Part shown: piece after piece, positions 1-7,472 of the stretch | Position numbering within the stretch: position 1 is the stretch's first letter | Layout: the number at the start of each line of letters is the position of its first letter | Assembly (NCBI GenBank): GCA_000447185.1 | Contig: KE647050.1 | Span: 1 to 11,103, forward strand | Length of the DNA: 11,103 nucleotides | Reading direction: 5' to 3' | Source: Vairimorpha apis BRL 01 | Taxonomy: Eukaryota; Microsporidia; Nosematidae | Notes under the pieces: generated by a model | What the model was told of the DNA's origin: nothing | What the model saw: only the letters and a program-made list of their open reading frames with translations | The model's database searches: none | Program-made: the position numbers and the translations under genes

Positions 1-387
1 TAAATAAATTTATTATTTTTATATTTGTCAATGATAAATTATTTATTTTTTTGATATCATAAATTATATTAAATTTTTATATTAAAAGTTTGTTAAAATT
101 TTGTGAAATGTAAATATAAAATAAGTAATATAAACATCTAAATAAATTTAAAAAAATAATTTAATTGAGAGGTTTTATTTACAAAAAATTTATAATATGA
201 ATGTGTAAAACTAAAGGTAAAATTTAAAAAATTTAATATTTATTTTTAAATAATAAACAAATTTTTCTTTAACATAAAAAAAATATACATTTAATAAAGT
301 TATGTTAGATAAAAAAGAGTTATTTTATGTATAAAATTAACCTATATAATAACAAAACTACTATATTTATTTAAATTTACAATATGA
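1..387. other. AT-rich intergenic DNA, no gene seen
   Basis: This stretch is almost entirely A and T, with stops in all frames. A weak minus-strand open frame runs from the retroelement fragment into this spacer, but it lies antisense to that fragment and its translation resembles nothing. The composition changes abruptly near position 390-400, which I take as the 5' junction of the retroelement insertion. No RNA gene or promoter could be recognised. Confidence 0.6.
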
Positions 388-825
388 AATAAACTCAATA
401 AACCCGATGTATTTATTCTGGATAAAATAAAAAAGGAAATACTAATAGTAGAGGTAGGAATTACAAGCTTTGACAACCTTCGGGCTGTTGAAACTGAAAA
501 AAAGCACAAATACGATCTGCTTGCTAACCATTGTGGAGCAATGAATGGGTACAAAACAAGGATTATACCATACGTCATGACATGGGAGGGAATAACAACA
601 ACTTTCTATATAAAATATAGGAGTGAATTAAATTTAGACAGCCGAACCCAGGCATATATACAAGCCAGAGTGCTTAAGATGACCTTAGAGAGTCTTTCTA
701 TGGAAGCCCGAAGAGGCGAAGTCATTGCGGAAAATGAACAGGAGGTTACTGTGAAAGAAAATTTGGAATCAAATACGTGCGAAAATCACCCAATATCTAT
801 TTGTGATGATATATTAAAAAAATAA
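388..825 (+). mobile_element. 5'-truncated non-LTR retrotransposon fragment: C-terminal restriction-like endonuclease of the R2/CRE type
   Basis: The frame is open from 388 (after a TGA at 385-387) to TAA at 823-825, 145 codons. The first ATG is at 541, in mid-domain, so this is the tail of a larger polyprotein and not a gene with its own start. Residues 5-8 read KPDV, followed by hydrophobic residues and VEVG at 21-24, then HKYDLL at 40-45. This matches the PD...D/E...K layout of the REL endonuclease that follows reverse transcriptase in R2/CRE-type site-specific non-LTR elements and nicks the target DNA. Zinc-finger and reverse transcriptase regions are missing. Loss of the 5' part is the usual outcome of incomplete target-primed reverse transcription. 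Base composition is foreign to the spacer: 26 of 60 bases are G or C in 481-540. The surviving frame has no internal stop, so insertion may be fairly recent. No target-site duplication or poly(A) tail could be assigned. It converges on the aldolase gene. Confidence 0.75.
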
Positions 826-940
826 AATTGAAATACCATTATACCCTATATAAATAATTTTACTTTATATTTTAAAATTTCATAGTTATTTAACATATTT
901 TTAAATTCCTGTAATACAAAAAGTATTTATAAAAAAGTTT

Positions 941-1957
941 TTATTGTTTCATTTTTTTTTGAGAATTCGCATCATAGCATCTTTTAGCAATTTCAAACAA
1001 TGCTTCTTGCGCTTTTAATCTATTTTCATCTAATCCTTTCCAAATTTCCATTGGTGTATCTGTTAAAGTTCTACCAAAACTAAAGCTTACATCCCAAGTT
1101 TTATAAGCTTGGTTTCTATGAATTGAAGATAGATATTCAATAGCATCGTTTTCATTATGTCCTCCACTTAAAAACACTATCCCTGGAATTCCACATGGTA
1201 TCGTAGATAATAGTCCGTCTAATGTAGCAATTCCAATCTCATCAGGTGAATGTGTTGATTTTGATTCATCTCCTTGAGTAACAAAACTCATTTTAATAAT
1301 AACACCTGGAATATATACATTATAATAGTTTAAGTGTTTAATTAAATTTCCTAATATTCTTTTTGTGTGATATTTTGCATCATGAAGTTCGTAATCTCCT
1401 TTAAAATATAATTCAGGCTCAACAATTGGAACTTTCCCATATTTTTGGCAAATACTAGCATATTGAGCAAGTGTTTTGCAGTTTTCATCTAAGCAGTTTA
1501 AAGTTGGAAATTCATGTGAAACAATAAATAATGATCTCCATTTTGCGAATAAAGCCTTTTCAAATTTTTTTTGTTGTATTCTATTTTCAAGATCTTCCAA
1601 ACCAACAGAAATTTTTTCATTTCCGTCAAATTTTTGTAATCCTTTATCAAGTTTAATTCCAATTAAAATATTCTTATCCATTATTACATCAATTAGTAAT
1701 TTTTCTTTTTCATTTTTCATTGAAAACATTTCTTCATGTAAAATTACTCCACTAATATATTTTTCTATATTAGGTGTTGTAACTAATAATTCTCTAAATT
1801 TAAATCTTGTTTTTTCATTATTTTGAATATCATTTTTTTCAAATTTTTGTGCAATTGATGATGGAGATTCATCTATAGCTAAAATACCTTTATTATCGGC
1901 TAAAAGTGTTTTTGCATTATAACCAAGCTTTAGTAAAGTTTCTTGATCTACACACAT
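941..1957 (-). CDS. FBA: Fructose-bisphosphate aldolase, class I
   Basis: Glycolytic enzyme cleaving fructose 1,6-bisphosphate to dihydroxyacetone phosphate and glyceraldehyde 3-phosphate through a Schiff base; presumably cytosolic. The frame continues upstream to 2011, but only with a TTG there. The first ATG is at 1957, which gives 338 residues and an N-terminus that aligns with animal aldolases (24 residues before GILAIDES). Numbered from that ATG, the class I residues are all present: Asp29 (GILAIDES; rabbit Asp33), Lys102 (GIKLDKG; Lys107), Lys139 (FAKWR; Lys146), Glu180 (VPIVEPE; Glu187), Schiff-base Lys222 (VIIKMSFVTQG; Lys229), Ser264 in FLSGG and Arg296 in FSFGRTL. The C-terminal tail is short and lacks the terminal tyrosine of vertebrate enzymes. 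This is the Schiff-base class, not the zinc class II enzyme usual in fungi. No CCC or GGG precedes the ATG. An AATAAA overlaps the TAA stop. Function is near certain. Confidence 0.95.
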   Translation of the reverse strand: MCVDQETLLKLGYNAKTLLADNKGILAIDESPSSIAQKFEKNDIQNNEKTRFKFRELLVTTPNIEKYISGVILHEEMFSMKNEKEKLLIDVIMDKNILIGIKLDKGLQKFDGNEKISVGLEDLENRIQQKKFEKALFAKWRSLFIVSHEFPTLNCLDENCKTLAQYASICQKYGKVPIVEPELYFKGDYELHDAKYHTKRILGNLIKHLNYYNVYIPGVIIKMSFVTQGDESKSTHSPDEIGIATLDGLLSTIPCGIPGIVFLSGGHNENDAIEYLSSIHRNQAYKTWDVSFSFGRTLTDTPMEIWKGLDENRLKAQEALFEIAKRCYDANSQKKMKQ

Positions 1958-3765
1958 ATAAATAATATTATTTTCATTATAAATCAATTGTTTAACCAAT
2001 AAAAAAATCAAAAAATTAATACAAATAATTTGTTTTTTATTTACCTATCATTTATAAATTGTTAATATTTAAATTGATTGTATGAACTTATTGATTTTAT
2101 TTGTTCTAGAGTTATGGTTATCTTTTAATTCAATTTTACTAATTTGTTATCTAATAGCAATATTTAATTAAGATAAAAAAAATTTATTTTTTATACTCAT
2201 TATATGTTATTGAATTAATGATTAATAGTTTTTTAAAAAACTAAATTTTAAACTATTTAAATTTTTTCATAACATATTTATGTTTTCTTTTAATATAAAA
2301 ACATTTAAATTTTATTATTAATTCTTGGTGTCAAAATAAAATCAATTATTACTATTTCTATTGAATATTTAATTGTTTTTACATTCAAGTAATATTATGA
2401 AATGGTTTAATTTGATTCAACTTTTAGTCGATAATTTTAATAAAACTTTATATTTACATATTTATATTCATAACTTTATCTTCATATATAAATTTTAAAT
2501 ATATTTTTATATATCGATTATATTTTATGATTTGAAATAAAAATTTTTAAAATTATTTAATGCTGAATTTAACTGTTTTTAACATGTTATCAAAAAAATT
2601 AACTGTAGTTTTTGATATATATTAATAATTTTATTTTTTATTACATATTAAATTTTTTGTATATTGTAAAAAAAACTGTTTAAATATTTTTGTTTTTATA
2701 TTAATAATAACATTGAATGTTAAAAAGTATAAAAATTTGTATATTATTTATTTTTATATATAAAAATTTTTTTTTAAAGTAAAGGTTTATTAAAAATAAA
2801 AAGTTAAAAAATACTTATCACTATCAAATTATATATTTTATATTCTAAATTATTTGTTGTTAAAAATTAAGATTTTTTAATTTAGATTTCAAATATTTAA
2901 AAACTAGTAAAATAAAAAATTTTTTTTTAAATATAAAAAATTTTTGTAATATTTACGTAATTTCAATACATATTTAATAAACATATATTATATGAAAATA
3001 AATAATAAGTTCTTTAATAGATAAAATTTATTTTGAAGTTACATAATCTACAGTTTTTTTTAATTAATCTTAATTATGCTTACCAAATTTTTTAATAATG
3101 TTTAAATGATATACTTTAAAGCATGTATTATTATTATTTAATAGTTATTTGAGTTCAAATAAAATTTATCAATGTAATACAGAAGGATTATTGCTACAAA
3201 TTTTACAAAAACATAAATTGAAAAAAAATGTAATCATAACGGATTTAAAGAGTTGTAATTATATATAAAAAAAATTAAGATTTCATATTTATTTTTTTAA
3301 ATATTTTAAATATATAATTTTTTTATATAAAAAATATAGTTGTTAAACATTTAAAAGGAGAAAATAATACTCTTGCAGAATTTAAAATATTAAAAAATTA
3401 TATATCAAAAAAAGTATATTTTAGATGATACATAATTTATAAAAAATAATTTTACACGCCATTTGAAATTTAATAAATAACATAACTTAAAATATTCCCA
3501 TTTTTTACTTATTTATTAAAAAAATATTTTTTGTTAAACTTTAAAAAATTATATAAACCAAAAGTTCGATTTTGATATAATTAATTTATAAATATTATGA
3601 TTTTCGATACTTTTGAATTTTATTTAATTGAGTTTTTTGATATTAAATTTGACATTTAAATTAAAAAAATATGTTTTCGTTAATAATTTTAAAAAATCAT
3701 ATTTTCACGTTTAAATGTTTTTTTAAAAATATAAAACAAACACAATAACAATTAAAAAATTTTAT
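1958..3765. other. 1.8 kb AT-rich spacer between aldolase and the homeodomain pair
   Basis: Long A and T runs with frequent stops in every frame. I found no tRNA, rRNA or convincing ORF. The only part that reads like former protein sequence is 3110-3428, listed separately. An imperfect hairpin (arms near 3560 and 3617, with CAAAAGT and TCGA sharing) is within what such composition produces by chance. Confidence 0.6.
3110..3428 (+). pseudogene. Possible decayed coding relic, perhaps of a DDE transposase
   Basis: Two short open stretches lie close together. The first, 3110-3268, ends with about 38 residues of ordinary protein-like composition, including EGLLLQILQKHKLKKNVIIT, and then a stop. 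The second, within 3318-3428, includes KHLKGENNTLAEFKIL before a stop. The first is loosely reminiscent of the region before the second catalytic Asp in ISXO2/IS1595-like transposases (a leucine-rich helix, KH, then hydrophobic residues and TD), a family common in microsporidian genomes. That resemblance is by eye only, and neither stretch has a plausible start. It could equally be chance in AT-rich DNA. Confidence 0.22.
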
Positions 3766-4086
3766 TTAAGCATAAAATAAACTAATGATATTATTTAAAT
3801 TTACATCCTTCCCTCTATAAAACATTTTTGTAAAATTTTTATTTCTCAGCTTAAGTGATTGTCTTTTATTTTGAAACCAAATTTGTATTGTTCTTGGACT
3901 ATAATTTAATAATATGGATAGATCATATCTTAAATCTGCTGATGGATACATGTTAAGTTTAAATACATAATTCAAAATTTTAATTTGTCTAGTACTTTTT
4001 AAACTGTTTGATTTTGTTATATTATTCCCTTTAAAAATACTAATTATTCCTAAAACTGCTTCAAATTCAATTTTACTATACTTCAT
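3766..4086 (-). CDS. Homeodomain transcription factor with intact recognition helix
   Basis: Small nuclear DNA-binding protein of 106 residues. The frame extends to 4101 only with a TTG; the ATG at 4086 is preceded by CCC at 4089-4091, so I use 4086. The homeodomain fills about residues 23-82. Counting back from Trp48 of the fold gives the canonical 60-residue length with no TALE three-residue insertion; Leu16, Phe20, Tyr25, Leu38, Ile45, Trp48 and Phe49 fit the consensus. Helix 3 reads IQIWFQNKR, with Gln50, invariant Asn51 and Arg53 present (protein residues 72, 73, 75). A short N-terminal helix-like segment (IEFEAVLGIISIF) is shared with the divergent neighbour at 4342-4728, as is YP...L..DLSILLN inside the domain, so the two are paralogues. 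An AATAAA overlaps the stop. The target genes are unknown. Such stand-alone homeodomain proteins are a known microsporidian family. Confidence 0.88.
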   Translation of the reverse strand: MKYSKIEFEAVLGIISIFKGNNITKSNSLKSTRQIKILNYVFKLNMYPSADLRYDLSILLNYSPRTIQIWFQNKRQSLKLRNKNFTKMFYRGKDVNLNNIISLFYA

Positions 4087-4341
4087 ATGGGATTTTGTCA
4101 AAAGTTTATATTAAATATTTAAATTAAAATAACTTTATTTTCATAACGATTTAATGTTGGTCATAGAAAAATTAAATGTTACTTTATAAAAGTTGTAAAA
4201 AATATGTAATTCTGATGCATTTTTAAAGCTTTTTTTTAAATTTACAACTTAGATGTAAATGAAATTTAATTTAAATTGTCAAAATTATAATTTTACATTA
4301 ACTTAATAATTATATTTTTAAAATATTTTTTTTTATTTTAC
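4087..4341. promoter_or_regulatory. 255-bp divergent intergenic region between the two homeodomain genes
   Basis: The two genes point away from each other, so this region must carry both promoters. On the minus side CCC (4089-4091) sits two bases before the ATG of the left gene. On the plus side the right gene has no CCC or GGG before its ATG, only a T-rich tract and TTTTAC. A 10-bp inverted repeat (AAGTTGTAAA at 4190-4199 and its complement at 4241-4250) lies mid-region and could be an operator, but matches of that size are expected by chance here. Confidence 0.4.
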
Positions 4342-4728
4342 ATGAATAGATATATAAAAGATGAAGAAGTTGAAGCTATCTTTGGTTTGCTTAAATTAAA
4401 ACAAAAACATAGAATTAAACAATTTATTAAAGCTAAGAAAATGACCCGGCTTCAAACGAGAACTTTATTACATGTATATGCTCTGTGTAATTATCCTAAT
4501 GTTAAATTGATAGAAGATTTGTCTATTTTATTAAATTTGAACTCTAAATTTATCGCAAAATGGTTTTTTGATTATAATAATCTATTTCAACGTAAATTAT
4601 CTAGACAAAGTATTCATATATCATCTTGCGATTTATTAATCATATATTATAAGGAAAAATCAAATATATATAAACAAATGCAAAAAAATAAAATTAATAA
4701 CTATTCTAATTTTAATATTTTAAATTGA
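4342..4728 (+). CDS. Divergent homeodomain-like protein lacking the DNA-contact residues
   Basis: 128 residues from an ATG at 4342. The homeodomain-like region covers about residues 27-86. It aligns without gaps to the neighbour on the minus strand over the second half, where 14 of 25 positions are identical from YP to WF. Trp48 and Phe49 are kept (residues 74, 75), but the recognition helix reads KWFFDYNN: the almost universal Asn51 is Asp and Arg53 is Asn. The fold may persist while ordinary base contacts are lost, which could suit a dimer partner or inhibitor; this is inference. The N-terminal segment (EEVEAIFGLLKL) matches that of the neighbour. A basic, Asn-rich tail of about 40 residues follows the domain. 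The frame is intact, which argues against simple decay. It has no CCC or GGG start signal and no AATAAA at the stop, unlike its partner. Confidence 0.72.
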   Translation: MNRYIKDEEVEAIFGLLKLKQKHRIKQFIKAKKMTRLQTRTLLHVYALCNYPNVKLIEDLSILLNLNSKFIAKWFFDYNNLFQRKLSRQSIHISSCDLLIIYYKEKSNIYKQMQKNKINNYSNFNILN

Positions 4729-5079
4729 TCTACTGTTTAATTATTCTGTAATTTACTTAAAATATCAAATTGTATATTTTGTAATAATTATAAAGTTTTA
4801 AATTATAATGCGCATAACAATTAACAAAAAATTAGAATAATTAAACCTATCAAAATAAAAATATTTTTATTTTAATTTTAATAAAATCTTCGATAGCTAA
4901 AATTTTTTGTTTTGTAACAAGAATTCACTGTTTATCATTAAAATTTGATTTTATTTCAATTTAAAAAAATATATTCCAATTGGAAGAAATTTTAATATTA
5001 TATGTATAATATTTAAAAAATAATAATAATTAATTTGAGTATTTAAATTCTAATATTGATATAATCATTTATTGAATTA

Positions 5080-5145
5080 TTGAATTTTGTAATATAAAAT
5101 ATATTTTTTAAACAAATTATTTTTCAATAAAATTATTTATTTAGA
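5080..5145 (+). repeat. Left arm of 66-bp inverted repeat
   Basis: It begins TTGAATTTTGTAATATAAAA and ends ATTATTTATTTAGA. Its reverse complement equals 5532-5597 at 65 of 66 positions; the single difference is the fourth base (A here, where the complement of the right arm has G). A match of this length cannot be explained by AT richness. Confidence 0.93.
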
Positions 5146-5531
5146 GCATTATTATCATATTAAGCTATTGATGTAATTATTACACAATATTTTAATTCGA
5201 AATTAACTATAAATAAAAAATTTTCTTTTTTAATTAAGGTTCTTAATATATTCTATGATTTTGATGTAAGTAATTGCTTTTAATAAAAATTAAAAATTAA
5301 TGATTATAAATGTATATTTTTTGATAATTTTGAATTTTTATTTTTTTAATCAACTGTTAAAGAATTTGCTTAAATCTATATACAACATGTTTATTGATAT
5401 CAAATGTGTATTTTTTAAGATAAATTATATAACAATTAAAAATATGAAATATATTTAAAATTTTTTTATTTTTTTCTTAACAAAAGTAAATTTTTAAATA
5501 ATATAGAAATTTATTTAATTTTATAAAAAAA

Positions 5532-5597
5532 TCTAAATAAATAATTTTATTGAAAAATAATTTGTTTAAAAAATATATTTTATATTACAAAATCCAA
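5532..5597 (-). repeat. Right arm of 66-bp inverted repeat
   Basis: It begins TCTAAATAAATAATTTTATT and ends ATTACAAAATCCAA, the reverse complement of 5080-5145 with one substitution. The near identity, against the looser similarity just outside, suggests either a recent origin or gene conversion between arms. Confidence 0.93.
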
Positions 5598-6119
5598 AAA
5601 TTTAATTCATTATTTTAAATATAAATAATAGAAATTTTATTAGAAATATCTTGAAAATTATATATTATTTTTATATTTTACTACGTAAATAGGAAATGTT
5701 TATGCCTTATTAAGAAAAACAATTTCTTATGTTTTCTGTTTAATTAATTTTTTTATTTTAAAAATAAAAATTTCTATTTAAAATAAAAAATATTTATTGA
5801 AAAATAGACAAATTAAAAAACAAATGTAAATAAAATTCGTAGTTTGTATGTATTCATCATAAATAACAAATTTAATTTAAATATAAAACTTGTTTAAATT
5901 GTTACAATTTATACAGAAATTTAATTATGTGTATTTGTTATTATTTTAAAAAAATATAAATGAAATATTTTCTAACAAAAATGTAAAATTTAATAATATT
6001 TCTTTATTTAAAAATTAAATAAATATTTTTAATACAAATAAAATGTATCATTCAAATTATAAACAATAAATTAAGATGATGTTTGTTTATTAATCTATTT
6101 TATTAAACAAACTTTTAAA

Positions 6120-6122
6120 CCC
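6120..6122 (+). promoter_or_regulatory. CCC start-site motif of the CXXC zinc protein gene
   Basis: CCC abuts the ATG directly (AAACCCATG). C triplets are scarce in this AT-rich spacer, and the same arrangement recurs before several other genes here. CCC or GGG motifs just upstream of starts are a reported microsporidian expression signal. Confidence 0.55.
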
Positions 6123-6629
6123 ATGAAATATGAATTAATAGTGAGTGGTGAATTTTCTAATGTACAAGGCCTTCAAGCTGATTTAACATTCCCTGCCGTT
6201 ATAACTTGTTCGCTCTGTAATTACACACATCCAAAAACTGTAATAATTACAGAAGATAGTTCCGTAAAATTGAAATTTAATTACAAGTGTAATTTTGAAC
6301 TACAATGTCATTCTTGCAAAAATGATATCAAAATTTCAATTTTAAAACCTGAAAATATGGTATGTGAAGAAATTCCGGATAAATATGATGATTTATTTAA
6401 AATAGAATATTGTCCTGTAACAAACGATTTATGTAAATTATCCATTTTTAATTCACAAGGAGGAGAAATTTCTGAAATAAAAAATACACCTCTTAATGTG
6501 CTTACTTCTGATAAAAAGTTTTTTAAAAATCAAGTTATTGATGAAAAAAAAAGCTTAGTTGGTGATTATGGCGAAGGTAAGTTTTTCTCAATTTTAAATT
6601 GTGAATTTTTTATAAAACAAATCAAATAA
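6123..6629 (+). CDS. CXXC-motif zinc-binding protein, DUF866/UPF0587 (CZIB-like)
   Basis: 168 residues, close to the family length of about 160. Two CxxC knuckles, Cys29-Cys32 (CSLC) and Cys62-Cys65 (CHSC), are spaced like Cys33/36 and Cys67/70 of human CZIB (C1orf123) and should bind one zinc. The first 20 residues form a beta-rich start (ELIVSGEFSNVQGLQ) like that of the family, and the C-terminal part retains the pattern of a strand, an acidic turn (VIDEKKSLVGDYGEG) and a final strand (FFSILNCEFFIKQI). The molecular role of the family is not established; it is widely conserved in eukaryotes and presumed cytosolic. The ATG is fixed by the abutting CCC. AATAAA at 6625-6630 overlaps the TAA. 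Family assignment is by pattern, so moderately secure. Confidence 0.72.
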   Translation: MKYELIVSGEFSNVQGLQADLTFPAVITCSLCNYTHPKTVIITEDSSVKLKFNYKCNFELQCHSCKNDIKISILKPENMVCEEIPDKYDDLFKIEYCPVTNDLCKLSIFNSQGGEISEIKNTPLNVLTSDKKFFKNQVIDEKKSLVGDYGEGKFFSILNCEFFIKQIK

Positions 6630-6630
6630 A
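6625..6630 (+). terminator. AATAAA polyadenylation signal overlapping the stop codon
   Basis: The TAA stop (6627-6629) lies inside AATAAA. The converging neighbour has AATAAA over its stop too (6730s, minus strand), so transcripts from both sides could end within the 102-bp gap. Confidence 0.4.
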
Positions 6631-6731
6631 AATTTGAAATTGTTAATTGTTTTTAAAAACTTTTATTTTTAATAAAAAAATTTATCATTGATTGTATTTT
6701 GAAATAGTTTAAAAATTTACTATTAAACAAT

Positions 6732-7058
6732 TTATTTGGTTGGTACGAAAGTTTTAAACACTACAATAGTAATTTCATCACTTTTAATTTCAACATAAAG
6801 ATTGTCCATGTAAGTAAAAGATCCAGAAAAATGTCCTCCAGAAACAACACACCATCCTTTACCAAAATTTTCATCCAACATTTTGTTTAATTTCGTACTT
6901 ATCTTCGATGGTTCGGTTTTTTTAGTAAAACCTTGAAGCTCCTTTCTAAGTTTATCTTTTATTTCTTCTGGAAAATCTTCATTTTTAGAAAATTCAAATT
7001 CTTCCTTTACTTCTTCTTTTTTAGGTGTTTTGTTGTTTTCTTCAGTTTTGTCAGACAT
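6732..7058 (-). CDS. DYNLL: Dynein light chain, LC8 type, with charged N-terminal extension
   Basis: 108 residues from an ATG at 7058. Residues 28-103 follow the LC8 fold: helices DFPEEIKDKLRKELQGFT and SKISTKLNKMLDENFGKGW, then WCVVSGGHFSGSFTY (LC8 consensus WHCIVGRNFGSYVTH) and the final strands LYVEIKSDEITIVVFKT. LC8 forms a dimer that binds short linear motifs in many partners, in dynein and outside it, so it is a general dimerisation hub. The first 27 residues are rich in Lys and Glu and look disordered; typical LC8 is about 89 residues. Microsporidia lack flagella, so a role with cytoplasmic dynein or as a hub is expected. The stop overlaps AATAAA. GCC, not CCC, precedes the start. Confidence 0.85.
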   Translation of the reverse strand: MSDKTEENNKTPKKEEVKEEFEFSKNEDFPEEIKDKLRKELQGFTKKTEPSKISTKLNKMLDENFGKGWCVVSGGHFSGSFTYMDNLYVEIKSDEITIVVFKTFVPTK

Positions 7059-7175
7059 GGCTAAATAATAATAAAGTTTAAATAATAAAATTTTGTTTTA
7101 AAGTAAACAAATAATTTTACATGAAATTATTGGTAAATTTTTGCATAAATAAATTTCATTTATAAAAGTACATTT

Positions 7176-7472
7176 TTATATATTAAGTAAACTTAATAAC
7201 TGTCTTAATATTTCTATTTCATACATAGCTTCTTTATCACCTAAAAGTATCAAACTTTTTTTAGCTCTTGTTAATGCTACATTTAGTCTCTCTTTACTTT
7301 CATAAACATCACATTTAATTACAGGATCAAATATAACAATAACATTATCTGATTCACTTCCTTGAAATCTGTCAATTGTTTCTACTTGACAATTTGTCAA
7401 CTCTTTATTTTTTTTAACTTGAGAATTAAGATAACATAAAATTGTTGTGTTTTTACTTTTTTGATAAATGCC
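7176..7472 (-). CDS. DNA2: DNA2 fragment 3: C-terminal helicase motifs V and VI (frameshifted)
   Basis: This frame has no ATG at its head and is the continuation of the helicase at 7397-9004 in the -1 frame. After the shift it reads TILCYLNSQVKKN, matching the VI.PY..Q segment of DNA2/UPF1-type helicases. Motif V follows as TIDRFQGSESDNVIV, then motif VI with the arginine finger region as RLNVALTRAKKSLILLGD, and a short C-terminal helix (ILRQLLSLL). All motifs are intact. The most likely switch point is a run of five A on the coding strand (7450-7454): one base missing from that run would explain the shift. It is not an independent gene. Confidence 0.8.
   Translation of the reverse strand, partial: GIYQKSKNTTILCYLNSQVKKNKELTNCQVETIDRFQGSESDNVIVIFDPVIKCDVYESKERLNVALTRAKKSLILLGDKEAMYEIEILRQLLSLLNI

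Larger units (their letters stand above)
5041..5640. mobile_element. Possible foldback or MITE-like element
   Basis: The two 66-bp arms are flanked on their outer sides by about 35-45 further bases that still resemble each other in inverted orientation, with small gaps (TTCTAATATTGATAT near 5048 against the complement of the stretch near 5620-5635). This suggests terminal inverted repeats of about 100 bp around a 386-bp centre without coding capacity. The outer boundaries and any target-site duplication could not be set. A non-autonomous DNA element is the simplest reading; a replication-slippage or recombination hairpin is the alternative. Confidence 0.4.
4729..6122. other. 1.4 kb AT-rich spacer with an inverted-repeat element
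   Basis: Apart from the inverted repeat at 5080-5145 and 5532-5597, I see no gene. The longest ATG-initiated frame noticed is 52 codons (5300-5458) between the repeat arms. It encodes a hydrophobic, Phe/Ile/Asn-heavy peptide typical of untranslated AT-rich DNA. No RNA gene is evident. Confidence 0.6.

Noticed and set aside
342..578. Minus-strand 78-codon open frame
   Set aside because: It is antisense to the retroelement endonuclease fragment and resembles no protein family.
1476..1826. Plus-strand 116-codon frame inside aldolase
   Set aside because: Shadow of the aldolase coding strand; Ser/Phe-rich composition is typical of antisense reading.
1958..2011. Upstream extension of aldolase to a TTG
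   Set aside because: No ATG there; the first ATG at 1957 gives an N-terminus matching the family.
4190..4250. 10-bp inverted repeat between the homeodomain genes as an operator
   Set aside because: About one match of this size is expected by chance in this region; kept only as a remark.
4852..4873. Perfect 22-bp palindrome of A and T
   Set aside because: Given the base composition, one such palindrome per 11 kb is not surprising, and it has no context.
5300..5458. 52-codon ORF between the inverted-repeat arms
   Set aside because: Hydrophobic AT-driven composition, no motif, no start signal.
7445..7460. Programmed -1 ribosomal frameshift in DNA2
   Set aside because: The A-rich site does not fit the canonical heptamer in the zero frame, and other breaks in the gene need another explanation.
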